In this document: positions 1 to 5,467 of the stretch, piece by piece | How positions within the stretch are numbered: the first letter of the stretch is position 1 | How the letters are laid out: every line of letters begins with the position of its first letter | Origin: Sphingobacteriaceae bacterium | Lineage (GTDB): Bacteria; Bacteroidota; Bacteroidia; B-17B0; Aurantibacillaceae | Assembly: GCA_025360355.1 (NCBI GenBank) | Contig: JANYCL010000179.1 | Coordinates: 1-5,842, forward strand | Direction: 5' to 3' | DNA length: 5,842 nt | Program-made: the position numbers and the translations under genes | Notes under the pieces: model-generated | Database searches by the model: none | What the model saw: the letters and a program-made list of their open reading frames with translations, nothing else | Told to the model about the DNA's origin: nothing

Positions 1-878
1 GTTTTAAAAAAATCTTTTATTTGTAGCTGTAATGTAGCAGTAGCAGGTGTTAGCGGTAAACGTAAAATATTTTCTATTAAACCAAGTTCATACAAAAATG
101 CTTTTGCACCAGCAGGGTTATTTTCAATAAATAAATAATCGTAGCCCTTTAAAAGTTTATAGTGAATGGCTGTTGCTTCCTCAAATTTATTTTGCATAGC
201 AAGGCCGACCATTGTAGAAAATTGTTTTGGAAAACAATTAGCTGCAACACTAATAACCCCATCCATTCCCAATGCAATTTGTCCACAGCTTAAAGCATCA
301 TCACCACTTACAACTAAAAAGTCCTGCGGCCTATCTCTCAAAATTTCCATACATTGTTGCATATTGTCGGTTGCCTCTTTTATGCCTTTAATGTTTGGGG
401 TTTCGTGAGCTAATTTTACAACGGTTGATGCACTCATATTTCTTCCTGTTCTTCCTGGAACATTATATAGAATGATAGGTTTAGAAGATGCTTCAGCAAT
501 ATTTTTATAATGAAGATAAATGCCTTCTTGCGTTGGTTTATTATAGTTAGGTGATGCACTTAAAACAGCAACAGCTTTATCAATTGGTAAAGCATTTATT
601 TCGTTAATGATTGATTTGGTATTATTACCACCAACACCTACAACAACTGGCACACGATTGTTTACTTTTTCAAAAGTATATTGTAAAATATCTTTCTTTT
701 CTTCAAAGTCCAATACTGGCGTTTCTCCAGTAGTACCAAGGCTTACAACATAATTTACTCCATTATTAATGATGAAATCTATTACGCGACCCAAAGCATC
801 AAAATCAATTGTTTCATCTTTTTTAAATGGTGTGATGATAGCAACACCTGTTCCTGATAAAATACCTTTTAAAGACAC
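1..878 (-). CDS. dapA: 4-hydroxy-tetrahydrodipicolinate synthase (DapA), 3' end cut by window edge
   Basis: Cytoplasmic class I aldolase of lysine/diaminopimelate synthesis. It condenses pyruvate with aspartate-semialdehyde, giving the precursor of meso-DAP for peptidoglycan and of lysine. The minus strand reads 292 uninterrupted codons from GTG at 878-876 to the window edge, about the usual family length, so only a few residues are missing. Visible family motifs are GTGVAIITPF near residue 10, SLGTTGE (T49/T50), NYNKP with Y112, YNVPGRTG with Y138 and R143, and GIKEATDN with K167. By alignment with E. coli DapA (T44, Y107, Y133, R138, K161), K167 is the Schiff-base lysine and T49/Y112/Y138 the proton-relay triad. 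GTG is chosen because the frame has a TAA 11 codons upstream, no ATG or TTG lies between, and the next in-frame ATG falls inside the conserved core. No Shine-Dalgarno is visible. It follows accA by 58 nt on the same strand and is probably co-transcribed with it. The family call is very secure; the exact start is less so. Confidence 0.95.
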   Translation of the reverse strand, partial: MSLKGILSGTGVAIITPFKKDETIDFDALGRVIDFIINNGVNYVVSLGTTGETPVLDFEEKKDILQYTFEKVNNRVPVVVGVGGNNTKSIINEINALPIDKAVAVLSASPNYNKPTQEGIYLHYKNIAEASSKPIILYNVPGRTGRNMSASTVVKLAHETPNIKGIKEATDNMQQCMEILRDRPQDFLVVSGDDALSCGQIALGMDGVISVAANCFPKQFSTMVGLAMQNKFEEATAIHYKLLKGYDYLFIENNPAGAKAFLYELGLIENILRLPLTPATATLQLQIKDFFK

Positions 879-922
879 TGTAAAATAATTTTTTGTTGAA
901 TCTTGAATTTAAAAACTAAAAC

Positions 923-940
923 ATAATAAGCACTTATTAT
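923..940. repeat. 18-bp inverted repeat at the accA stop codon / accA-dapA junction
   Basis: ATAATAAG-CA-CTTATTAT is an exact 8-bp inverted repeat around a 2-nt centre. It includes the accA TAA (939-937) and the first bases of the accA-dapA gap. On the minus strand it is followed by the T-rich GTTTTAGTTTTT. It could be a weak terminator or attenuator between accA and dapA, or a symmetric protein-binding site, but the arms are nearly all A/T and a 2-nt loop is too tight for a good RNA hairpin. Chance in AT-rich DNA is possible. Confidence 0.4.
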
Positions 941-1920
941 TGGCTGTTTGTAATTTGTCCTTCTTCTATTTCGTCCCAAAAGCCCATATTGCAATATTTG
1001 TTTATTCTATTATTGACTCTGTCTGTTATGCTTATTTTTTCAATTTCTGCTAATGAGTTTTTAATGCTACTTTTCAATCTTTGTGCAGCATCATCATAGT
1101 CCCAATGGGCACCACCAAGAGGTTCAGAAACAATTTCATCAACAAGACCAAAGCCTTTCATATCAGTAGCTGTAAGGCGAAGTTGCTCGGCAGCAATTTC
1201 CTTTTTATCCCAAGTTCTCCATAAAATACTACTACAACTTTCTGGGCTAATAACTGTGTACCAGGTATTCTCCATCATTAAAGTTTTATCACCAATGCCA
1301 ATACCAAAAGCACCACCACTTGCACCCTCACCAATGATGATAACTATAACTGGAACTTTCAAACGAATCATTTCATAAATGTTTCTAGCAATAGCTTCAC
1401 CTTGTCCACGTTCTTCCGCTTCTAATCCCGGATATGCTCCCGGTGTATCAATAAATGTTACAATCGGTTTATTAAATTTCTCGGCCATTTTCATCAAGCG
1501 TAAAGCCTTGCGGTAGCCTTCAGGATTCGCCATACCAAAACGACGGATCTGACGCATTTTTGTATTGATACCTTTTTGCTGTCCAATAAACATTACAGTT
1601 TGTCCGTCAACATCACCAAAACCGCCAACCATAGCTTTATCATCACCAACAGTGCGATCACCATGAAGCTCCATAAATGTTTTGTTTGAGCAATAATCGA
1701 TGTAGGCTAAAGTATAAGGACGCTCAGGGTGACGGGAAACCTGAACGCGTTGCCATGGAGTTAGGTCGCTATAAACTTCAATAATTTTATTTTTAAGATT
1801 TACTTCAAGTTCTGCAATCGTTTTAGATAGATCTGCCTTACTTTTTGTAGCCATCTCCTTCAGCTTATCAAGCTCTTTCTGTAGGTCTTCAATTGGCTTT
1901 TCAAAATCAAGATAGGTCAT
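937..1920 (-). CDS. accA: Acetyl-CoA carboxylase carboxyltransferase subunit alpha (AccA)
   Basis: AccA pairs with AccD to move the carboxyl group from carboxybiotin on AccB to acetyl-CoA, making malonyl-CoA for fatty acid synthesis in the cytoplasm. The protein has 327 residues, close to the roughly 320 usual for the family, and is intact. An N-terminal helical stretch (about 1-60, starting MTYLDFEKPIEDL) precedes a crotonase-fold carboxyltransferase core. Core motifs are SRHPERPYTL (62-71), HGDRTVGDDKAMVGG (86-100), the GYRKALRLM helix (135-143), FIDTPGAYPG (156-165), IGEGASGGAFGIG (196-208, the glycine-rich oxyanion/CoA region), VISPESCSSILW (223-234) and EPLGGAH (266-272). The ATG lies just inside a good Bacteroidota promoter and gives the conserved LDFEKPI start. 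No accB, accC or accD is in the window, so the complex is encoded from several loci. dapA follows 58 nt downstream. Confidence 0.98.
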   Translation of the reverse strand: MTYLDFEKPIEDLQKELDKLKEMATKSKADLSKTIAELEVNLKNKIIEVYSDLTPWQRVQVSRHPERPYTLAYIDYCSNKTFMELHGDRTVGDDKAMVGGFGDVDGQTVMFIGQQKGINTKMRQIRRFGMANPEGYRKALRLMKMAEKFNKPIVTFIDTPGAYPGLEAEERGQGEAIARNIYEMIRLKVPVIVIIIGEGASGGAFGIGIGDKTLMMENTWYTVISPESCSSILWRTWDKKEIAAEQLRLTATDMKGFGLVDEIVSEPLGGAHWDYDDAAQRLKSSIKNSLAEIEKISITDRVNNRINKYCNMGFWDEIEEGQITNSQ

Positions 1921-1939
1921 TACAATTTATTTAGGAGGG

Positions 1940-1972
1940 CAAATATAGGAAAAAAAATACCTGAAAAGGCAA
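1940..1972 (-). promoter_or_regulatory. Bacteroidota-type promoter for accA(-dapA)
   Basis: On the minus strand TATATTTG (1947-1940) matches the Bacteroidota -7 consensus TAnnTTTG exactly. TTG (1972-1970) lies 22 nt upstream as a -33 element, near the long end of the spacing accepted for Flavobacterium promoters. Only 19 nt separate the -7 box from the accA ATG, implying a very short leader. It sits in the gap after the response regulator gene, so accA need not depend on upstream transcription. The -7 box is strong; the -33 assignment is less certain. Confidence 0.6.
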
Positions 1973-2002
1973 GTGTTTGTTATTTAAATAAATGATTTTT
2001 AA

Positions 2003-2680
2003 TTAGTTAGAAAACAGAAAATGGTTTGTTTCTAATAGCTGATTTTTAACAGCGAACATTACGATCCCGGCTGTATTATTTACATCCAGTTTATTCATAA
2101 TGTTTTTACGGTGAGTATTAACGGTATGTGTGCTTAAACAAAGTTTATCGGCAATCTGTTTGTTTGATAAACCTTCGGCAATATATTTTATAATTTCTAT
2201 TTCGCGTTCTGTAACATTAAAACCTTCGCAGGAATATGATTTTAATAAAGCTTTATTTACTTCGATCTCCATTTCTGAATTTAAAACAGAAGCTATTTTA
2301 CCGCATAAGAAGCGTTCATTATTTAAGGTGGCAACAATTGCTTCAATGATCTCTTCCCTATCGCATTCCTTAAGCAAATAACTATTTACGCCTGAATTAA
2401 GAGCGTTATTCATCTCTGATTTAGTAAGGGCTTCAGTGATCGCTAATATTCTAAGATTTTTCTTTTTACGGCTTATTGATCTAATATCAGAAGCAGAAAA
2501 ACTAAATGAAGCGAAATCAAGAATAAGTACATCAGGACAAGAACTATTTATTTTTTTAAACAGATCATCAAGATCGGTAATAGCTGAAGGTAATAACTCA
2601 AAACCTTTAAGATTGCTGATCAAAAGTTCAGCTCCTACACGGCTCAAGTAATTCTTATCTGCTATCAGTACTTTGGTCAT
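2003..2680 (-). CDS. Orphan response regulator, NarL/FixJ (LuxR-HTH) family, with atypical acidic pocket
   Basis: A 225-residue two-domain transcription regulator. The N-terminal receiver domain (about 1-120) has the predicted phospho-acceptor D55 in PDVLILDFASF, the switch threonine T82, the switch aromatic Y101 and the conserved lysine K104 (YLLK). The C-terminal LuxR-type helix-turn-helix (about 153-216) carries TEREIEIIKYIAEGLSNKQI and LSTHTVNTHRKNIMNKL, a standard DNA-binding signature. The oddity is at the start of the receiver: VLIADKN replaces the usual VLIADDH/N, so D8 is kept but the second acidic-pocket residue is K9. No histidine kinase is in the window, so its partner and targets are unknown. 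It lies between rnz (56 nt upstream) and accA (82 nt downstream) and has its own promoter. The family assignment is secure; no specific gene name is justified. Confidence 0.93.
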   Translation of the reverse strand: MTKVLIADKNYLSRVGAELLISNLKGFELLPSAITDLDDLFKKINSSCPDVLILDFASFSFSASDIRSISRKKKNLRILAITEALTKSEMNNALNSGVNSYLLKECDREEIIEAIVATLNNERFLCGKIASVLNSEMEIEVNKALLKSYSCEGFNVTEREIEIIKYIAEGLSNKQIADKLCLSTHTVNTHRKNIMNKLDVNNTAGIVMFAVKNQLLETNHFLFSN

Positions 2681-2705
2681 TTTTCTTATTTAGACTAATT
2701 TTAAA

Positions 2706-2736
2706 CAAAAATAAGGAAGAAAATTAATACTGCAAA
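2706..2736 (-). promoter_or_regulatory. Bacteroidota-type promoter for the response regulator
   Basis: The minus strand shows TTTG (2736-2733), a 19-nt spacer, then TATTTTTG (2713-2706). This matches both the -33 TTTG and -7 TAnnTTTG elements of the Bacteroidota housekeeping sigma factor at near-ideal spacing. The box ends 25 nt before the regulator's ATG, leaving a short A-rich leader typical of the phylum. The -33 element directly abuts the rnz stop codon. This is the best promoter match seen in the window. Confidence 0.68.
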
Positions 2737-3657
2737 CTAAATTTTAAATTTTTTGCCTTCAGTTGCTAACATTACGTTCTTAAAATGAGGGGTGGCTTCA
2801 TCAATAAATGGTGTTAAATCGACATATCTCGCAGAATAATGTCCTAATATTAATTGCTTAACCTTACCGGCTTTTGCAATTTTAGCGGCCTGTTGGGCAG
2901 TTGAGTGAAATGTTTCCTCTGCCCGTTTTGCTTTATCATTTAAAAAAGTGCTTTCGTGATAAAGTAAGTCAACCTCCTTGATATATTTTACAAGGTTTTC
3001 GTCATAAATTGTATCACTGCAATAAGCGAAACTGCGTGCCTCTTCCGGGTCAATTGTAACATCTTTATTTTTTATTTTTTTTCCTTCTGCATTTATTACA
3101 TCTTCCCCTTTTCTTAAATTATTTATATCGGCTATTGAAACTTTATTTTTATCTAATTTAAATTTATCGATCTTACGGAGTAATGGTTTTTCTTTGAATA
3201 AAAATCCGGTACAAAAGATGCGGTGTTTCATTGGGAAAGAATACACTTCTGTTTTATCATCTTCAAACAACAAATTTAATTTATCGTTTTTGGTGAAGTG
3301 CCATTTTATTTCGTAACTCATCCGTGTTTCAGAAACCGAATTTATTTTATCGATTATTTCTTTTAATTCTTTCGGACAATAAATATTAATTTCCTGTTTG
3401 CGCCCTAATAAATGCATACTTGCTAAAAATCCGGGCAAGCCCAAAAAATGATCGCCATGTAAATGCGAAATAAAAATATGATCTATTTTTTGAAATTTTG
3501 TTTTGTATCTGCGTAATTGAATTTGGGTGGCTTCACCGCAATCAATTAAAAAAAAACGCTCAGCTACATTCAGTAACTGAGCGGAAGGATTTCTTTTAGT
3601 TGTTGGAGCAGCTGAACTTGTTCCTAATATTAATAATTCGAAGTTCTGACGTTGCAT
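2737..3657 (-). CDS. rnz: Ribonuclease Z (tRNA 3'-endonuclease)
   Basis: A zinc-dependent metallo-beta-lactamase-fold endonuclease that trims the 3' trailer of pre-tRNAs in the cytoplasm, usually as a dimer. The protein has 306 residues, the normal short-form (RNase Z-S) length. The N-terminus ELLILGTSSAAPT is typical. The metal motif SHLHGDHFLGLPG supplies H65, H67, D69 and H70. Further expected ligands are H145 (PMKHR), D215 (YCSDT) and H273 (LGHYSARY), and the HESTF motif (235-239) is present. This set matches the ligand order of B. subtilis RNase Z, so the enzyme looks fully active. Residues about 150-200 are lysine-rich and fall where the flexible tRNA-binding exosite arm lies in the family. 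The stop is TAG. The ATG is only 4 nt after the stop of the upstream T9SS-protein gene, so co-transcription or translational coupling is likely. Confidence 0.97.
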   Translation of the reverse strand: MQRQNFELLILGTSSAAPTTKRNPSAQLLNVAERFFLIDCGEATQIQLRRYKTKFQKIDHIFISHLHGDHFLGLPGFLASMHLLGRKQEINIYCPKELKEIIDKINSVSETRMSYEIKWHFTKNDKLNLLFEDDKTEVYSFPMKHRIFCTGFLFKEKPLLRKIDKFKLDKNKVSIADINNLRKGEDVINAEGKKIKNKDVTIDPEEARSFAYCSDTIYDENLVKYIKEVDLLYHESTFLNDKAKRAEETFHSTAQQAAKIAKAGKVKQLILGHYSARYVDLTPFIDEATPHFKNVMLATEGKKFKI

Positions 3658-3661
3658 TAAT

Positions 3662-4498
3662 TTAGTTCCCGTACAAGATCATGCGTTTAGTTTCTGAAAA
3701 ATTCTTGTATTTAATTGTGTAAAAATACATTCCGTTACTCAGGTTATCACCATTAAATATAAATTCATTATCTCCCGGTTGCACATTTATGCTTGTGTTG
3801 TAAATTAATTTACCTAACATGTTATGCACTTCCAGTTTTGCTTGTCCTTCTTCAACCATAAAAAAACGAATTGCAGTTTTATTAGCAAATGGGTTTGGAA
3901 CGTTTTCTAAATTAAAACTATTCTTACCAATTTCTTTTAATCCTGTTGCGGCGTTTATTTTTATGATGTAATAATTTAAATATTGTGTTGAAACATTTGA
4001 ACCGCCTGTTATAACCGGTGAGCTCGGACAAGAGGTAATTGCAGGTGTTGCATAGGCATCAACTTTTAAATGCAAAGTATAAGTTCCCGGTGTTGTTGGT
4101 GTACCGTATATTGAAGCGCAATTATTAGCATTGCCCGGAAATTTAAATGAAGGCGCAGCATTAATTGTTCCGTTAGCTACAATTGGAGTTGAAGAACCAA
4201 AATTAAGTCCCGGAGGCAAATTATAATTTACTGTTCCTGTTGGGTTACTTAATACGAATCGGGTAAAACAAAACAGTAATGAGGAAGCCACTGTATCTTT
4301 CGGAACCTTAACGGTAATATTTTGAACATAAGGAACGCCAACAGTACCCATAACAAAATTAGTAGCGCTATCAGGCCAAATTCCAACTTTATTGGAAGCC
4401 ACAAAAACCGGATCAAGAGAACAGGTTGGTACACTTTGTGCTTTCGCATTAAAAACAAAAGCAGATATTAAAATTAAGGTAGAGTATATTTTCTTCAT
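3662..4498 (-). CDS. Secreted protein with T9SS type A sorting domain, function unknown
   Basis: A 278-residue exported protein. Residues 1-20 form a signal peptide: MKKIY, a hydrophobic core, then predicted cleavage after AKA before Q21. Residues about 198-277 form a Por-secretion-type C-terminal sorting domain: VPNPFANKTAIRF, KLEVHNMLGKLIY, NGMYFYTIKYKN and a KRMIL end. Family knowledge says this directs passage through the type IX system and removal or anchoring at the cell surface. The middle (about 25-180) has LPPGLNFG (94-101) and YGTPTTPGTYTLHLKV (131-146), resembling the putative Ig-like/cadherin-like (He_PIG) folds common in T9SS cargo, and four cysteines (26, 77, 127, 157). No catalytic motif was recognised, so it may be a small adhesin or binding module. 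It lies 132 nt after htpG and 4 nt before rnz. The export call is strong; the biochemical role is unknown. Confidence 0.92.
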   Translation of the reverse strand: MKKIYSTLILISAFVFNAKAQSVPTCSLDPVFVASNKVGIWPDSATNFVMGTVGVPYVQNITVKVPKDTVASSLLFCFTRFVLSNPTGTVNYNLPPGLNFGSSTPIVANGTINAAPSFKFPGNANNCASIYGTPTTPGTYTLHLKVDAYATPAITSCPSSPVITGGSNVSTQYLNYYIIKINAATGLKEIGKNSFNLENVPNPFANKTAIRFFMVEEGQAKLEVHNMLGKLIYNTSINVQPGDNEFIFNGDNLSNGMYFYTIKYKNFSETKRMILYGN

Positions 4499-4569
4499 GA
4501 GATTTATTTTTATTAAAAATACTAAAAATGCCTCTTAAAAGCCACATATTTTCAAATAATTATGAGTCA

Positions 4570-4584
4570 TGAACTATTAGTTCA
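4570..4584. repeat. 15-bp inverted repeat in the htpG / T9SS-gene gap
   Basis: TGAACTA-T-TAGTTCA is a perfect 7-bp inverted repeat with one central base. It abuts and shares one base with a second small palindrome, ATGAGTCAT (4562-4570). The site lies 72 nt upstream of the T9SS-protein ATG. The symmetry suits a dimeric regulator upstream of that gene, or a small RNA stem behind htpG. No regulator family is recognised from the sequence. Confidence 0.4.
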
Positions 4585-4646
4585 GATCAAACTGGTAATT
4601 TTTTGAAAAAGAACAAATTACAGTCTACCTTTAATCTATTAGTTCA
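4574..4646. repeat. 11-bp direct repeat pair CTATTAGTTCA
   Basis: CTATTAGTTCA occurs at 4574-4584, inside the gap palindrome, and again at 4636-4646, inside the last codons of htpG, 62 nt apart. Both copies are followed within a few bases by AACTG. This may be a small partial duplication of the htpG 3' end, or chance. Confidence 0.35.
4591..4624 (-). terminator. Possible hairpin terminator/attenuator behind htpG
   Basis: Starting 6 nt past the htpG TAA, the minus strand reads ACTGTAATTT, a 13-nt loop, then AAATTACCAGT. This makes a 10-bp stem with a single bulged base. No clear U-run follows, so it is not a classic intrinsic terminator, but it is the only sizeable stem between the two genes and is correctly placed to end or stabilise the htpG transcript. 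Confidence 0.35.
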
Positions 4647-5467
4647 ACTGAGCGCTTAATAAAACTTGTTAATTGCGCACCTTTTAATAATCCCTGAGAG
4701 AGTAAAGCAAGATCAGTTGCTTGTTTCGCTAGCGTTTTTTTCTTCTCCGCATCAGTTTCTTTTAATAAACGTGATATTAAAGGATGATTAGAATTAACAA
4801 CGAGATTATACATTTCGGGCATGTTACCATAAAAATTCATTCCGCCGCCGAGCGCATTCATGTCTTTCATCCTGCGCATAAATTCAGGACGAGTAATTTG
4901 CATGGGCGCATCCTTTTCACTTAAACTTTCGAAACTCACCATAAATTGTTCTTTCGGAACTGCTTCTTCAATTACAGGTTGTAATTGTTTTATTTCATCT
5001 TCGCTTAATTTGCTTGGTTGGTTTTCATCCTTCTTAATTAATTTATCTACGGTATCAGAATCTACTCTTACAAAAGAAGTATCTTTTAATTTACTTTCTA
5101 ATTGATTTATATAATGAGAATCTATCATGGTGTCCATTAACAAAACATCATAGCCTCTTCCTGTTGCTGCATCAATGTATGCATGTTGCTCAATTGGATT
5201 AGTAGAATATAAGTAAACCAATCTCTTATCAGTATCCGTTTGATTTGCTTTTACATGATTCTCATATTCTTCAAATGTAAAATATTTTCCATCTGTGTTT
5301 TTTAGCAAAGCAAATTTCTGAGTTTTTTCAAAAAATTTCTCATCGCTCAACATTCCGTAATGCACAAACACTTTAATATCGTCCCACTTTTTCTCAAAAT
5401 CGGCTCTGTCTTTTTTAAATAGTTCTTCTAATTTATCAGCGACTTTTTTTGTTATATGCCATGATAT
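4631..5467 (-). CDS. htpG: Molecular chaperone HtpG (Hsp90), C-terminal part, in -1 frame relative to the upstream part
   Basis: Continuation of htpG after an apparent single-base frame break. Read from ATA at 5467-5465 it gives 278 residues ending in KRSVELID-TAA. It opens ISWHITKKVADKLEELF, which is the expected continuation of NVKK in Bacteroidota HtpG. It then covers the second half of the middle domain (VFVHYGMLSDEKFFEK, YLYSTNPIEQHAYIDAA, GYDVLLMDTMIDSHYINQL) and the C-terminal dimerisation domain up to the glycine-rich LGGGMNFYGNMPEMYNL and the final helices. No ATG or Shine-Dalgarno exists at its beginning. An in-frame TAA lies just upstream of the A7 tract, and the first GTG (5371-5369) falls within conserved core, so independent translation as a functional protein is unlikely. 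Together with the upstream part it makes a normal-looking HtpG of about 620-630 residues, assuming the usual N-terminal ATPase domain lies beyond the window. Confidence 0.93.
   Translation of the reverse strand: MSWHITKKVADKLEELFKKDRADFEKKWDDIKVFVHYGMLSDEKFFEKTQKFALLKNTDGKYFTFEEYENHVKANQTDTDKRLVYLYSTNPIEQHAYIDAATGRGYDVLLMDTMIDSHYINQLESKLKDTSFVRVDSDTVDKLIKKDENQPSKLSEDEIKQLQPVIEEAVPKEQFMVSFESLSEKDAPMQITRPEFMRRMKDMNALGGGMNFYGNMPEMYNLVVNSNHPLISRLLKETDAEKKKTLAKQATDLALLSQGLLKGAQLTSFIKRSVELID

Noticed and set aside
166..408. Open frame of 80 codons on the plus strand
   Set aside because: It lies antisense to conserved dapA coding sequence, has no recognisable domain, and dapA fully explains the region.
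1980..1991. Perfect 12-bp palindrome TTATTTAAATAA between the regulator and accA
   Set aside because: Made only of A/T in an AT-rich gap; readily expected by chance and too weak for a terminator.
2130..2651. Two plus-strand open frames of 83 and 71 codons opposite the response regulator
   Set aside because: Antisense shadows of a clear receiver/HTH gene; no start context or protein family signal.
4249..4458. 69-codon minus-strand open frame inside the T9SS-protein gene
   Set aside because: Alternate frame of the signal-peptide-bearing gene; the hydrophobic composition is a by-product of the frame.
4499..4560. TATTTTTA as a -7 box for the T9SS-protein gene
   Set aside because: It misses the final G of TAnnTTTG and has no TTG at a suitable distance, so no promoter is called.
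4860..5105. 81-codon plus-strand open frame opposite htpG
   Set aside because: Antisense to the conserved C-terminal part of HtpG; no independent support.
5444..5450. Second A7 tract (minus strand ACAAAAAAAGTC), also in A_AAA_AAA register, as the frame-break site
   Set aside because: The conserved ISWHI residues before it are already in the restored frame, and the zero-frame stop lies between the two tracts, so the shift must occur at the first tract.
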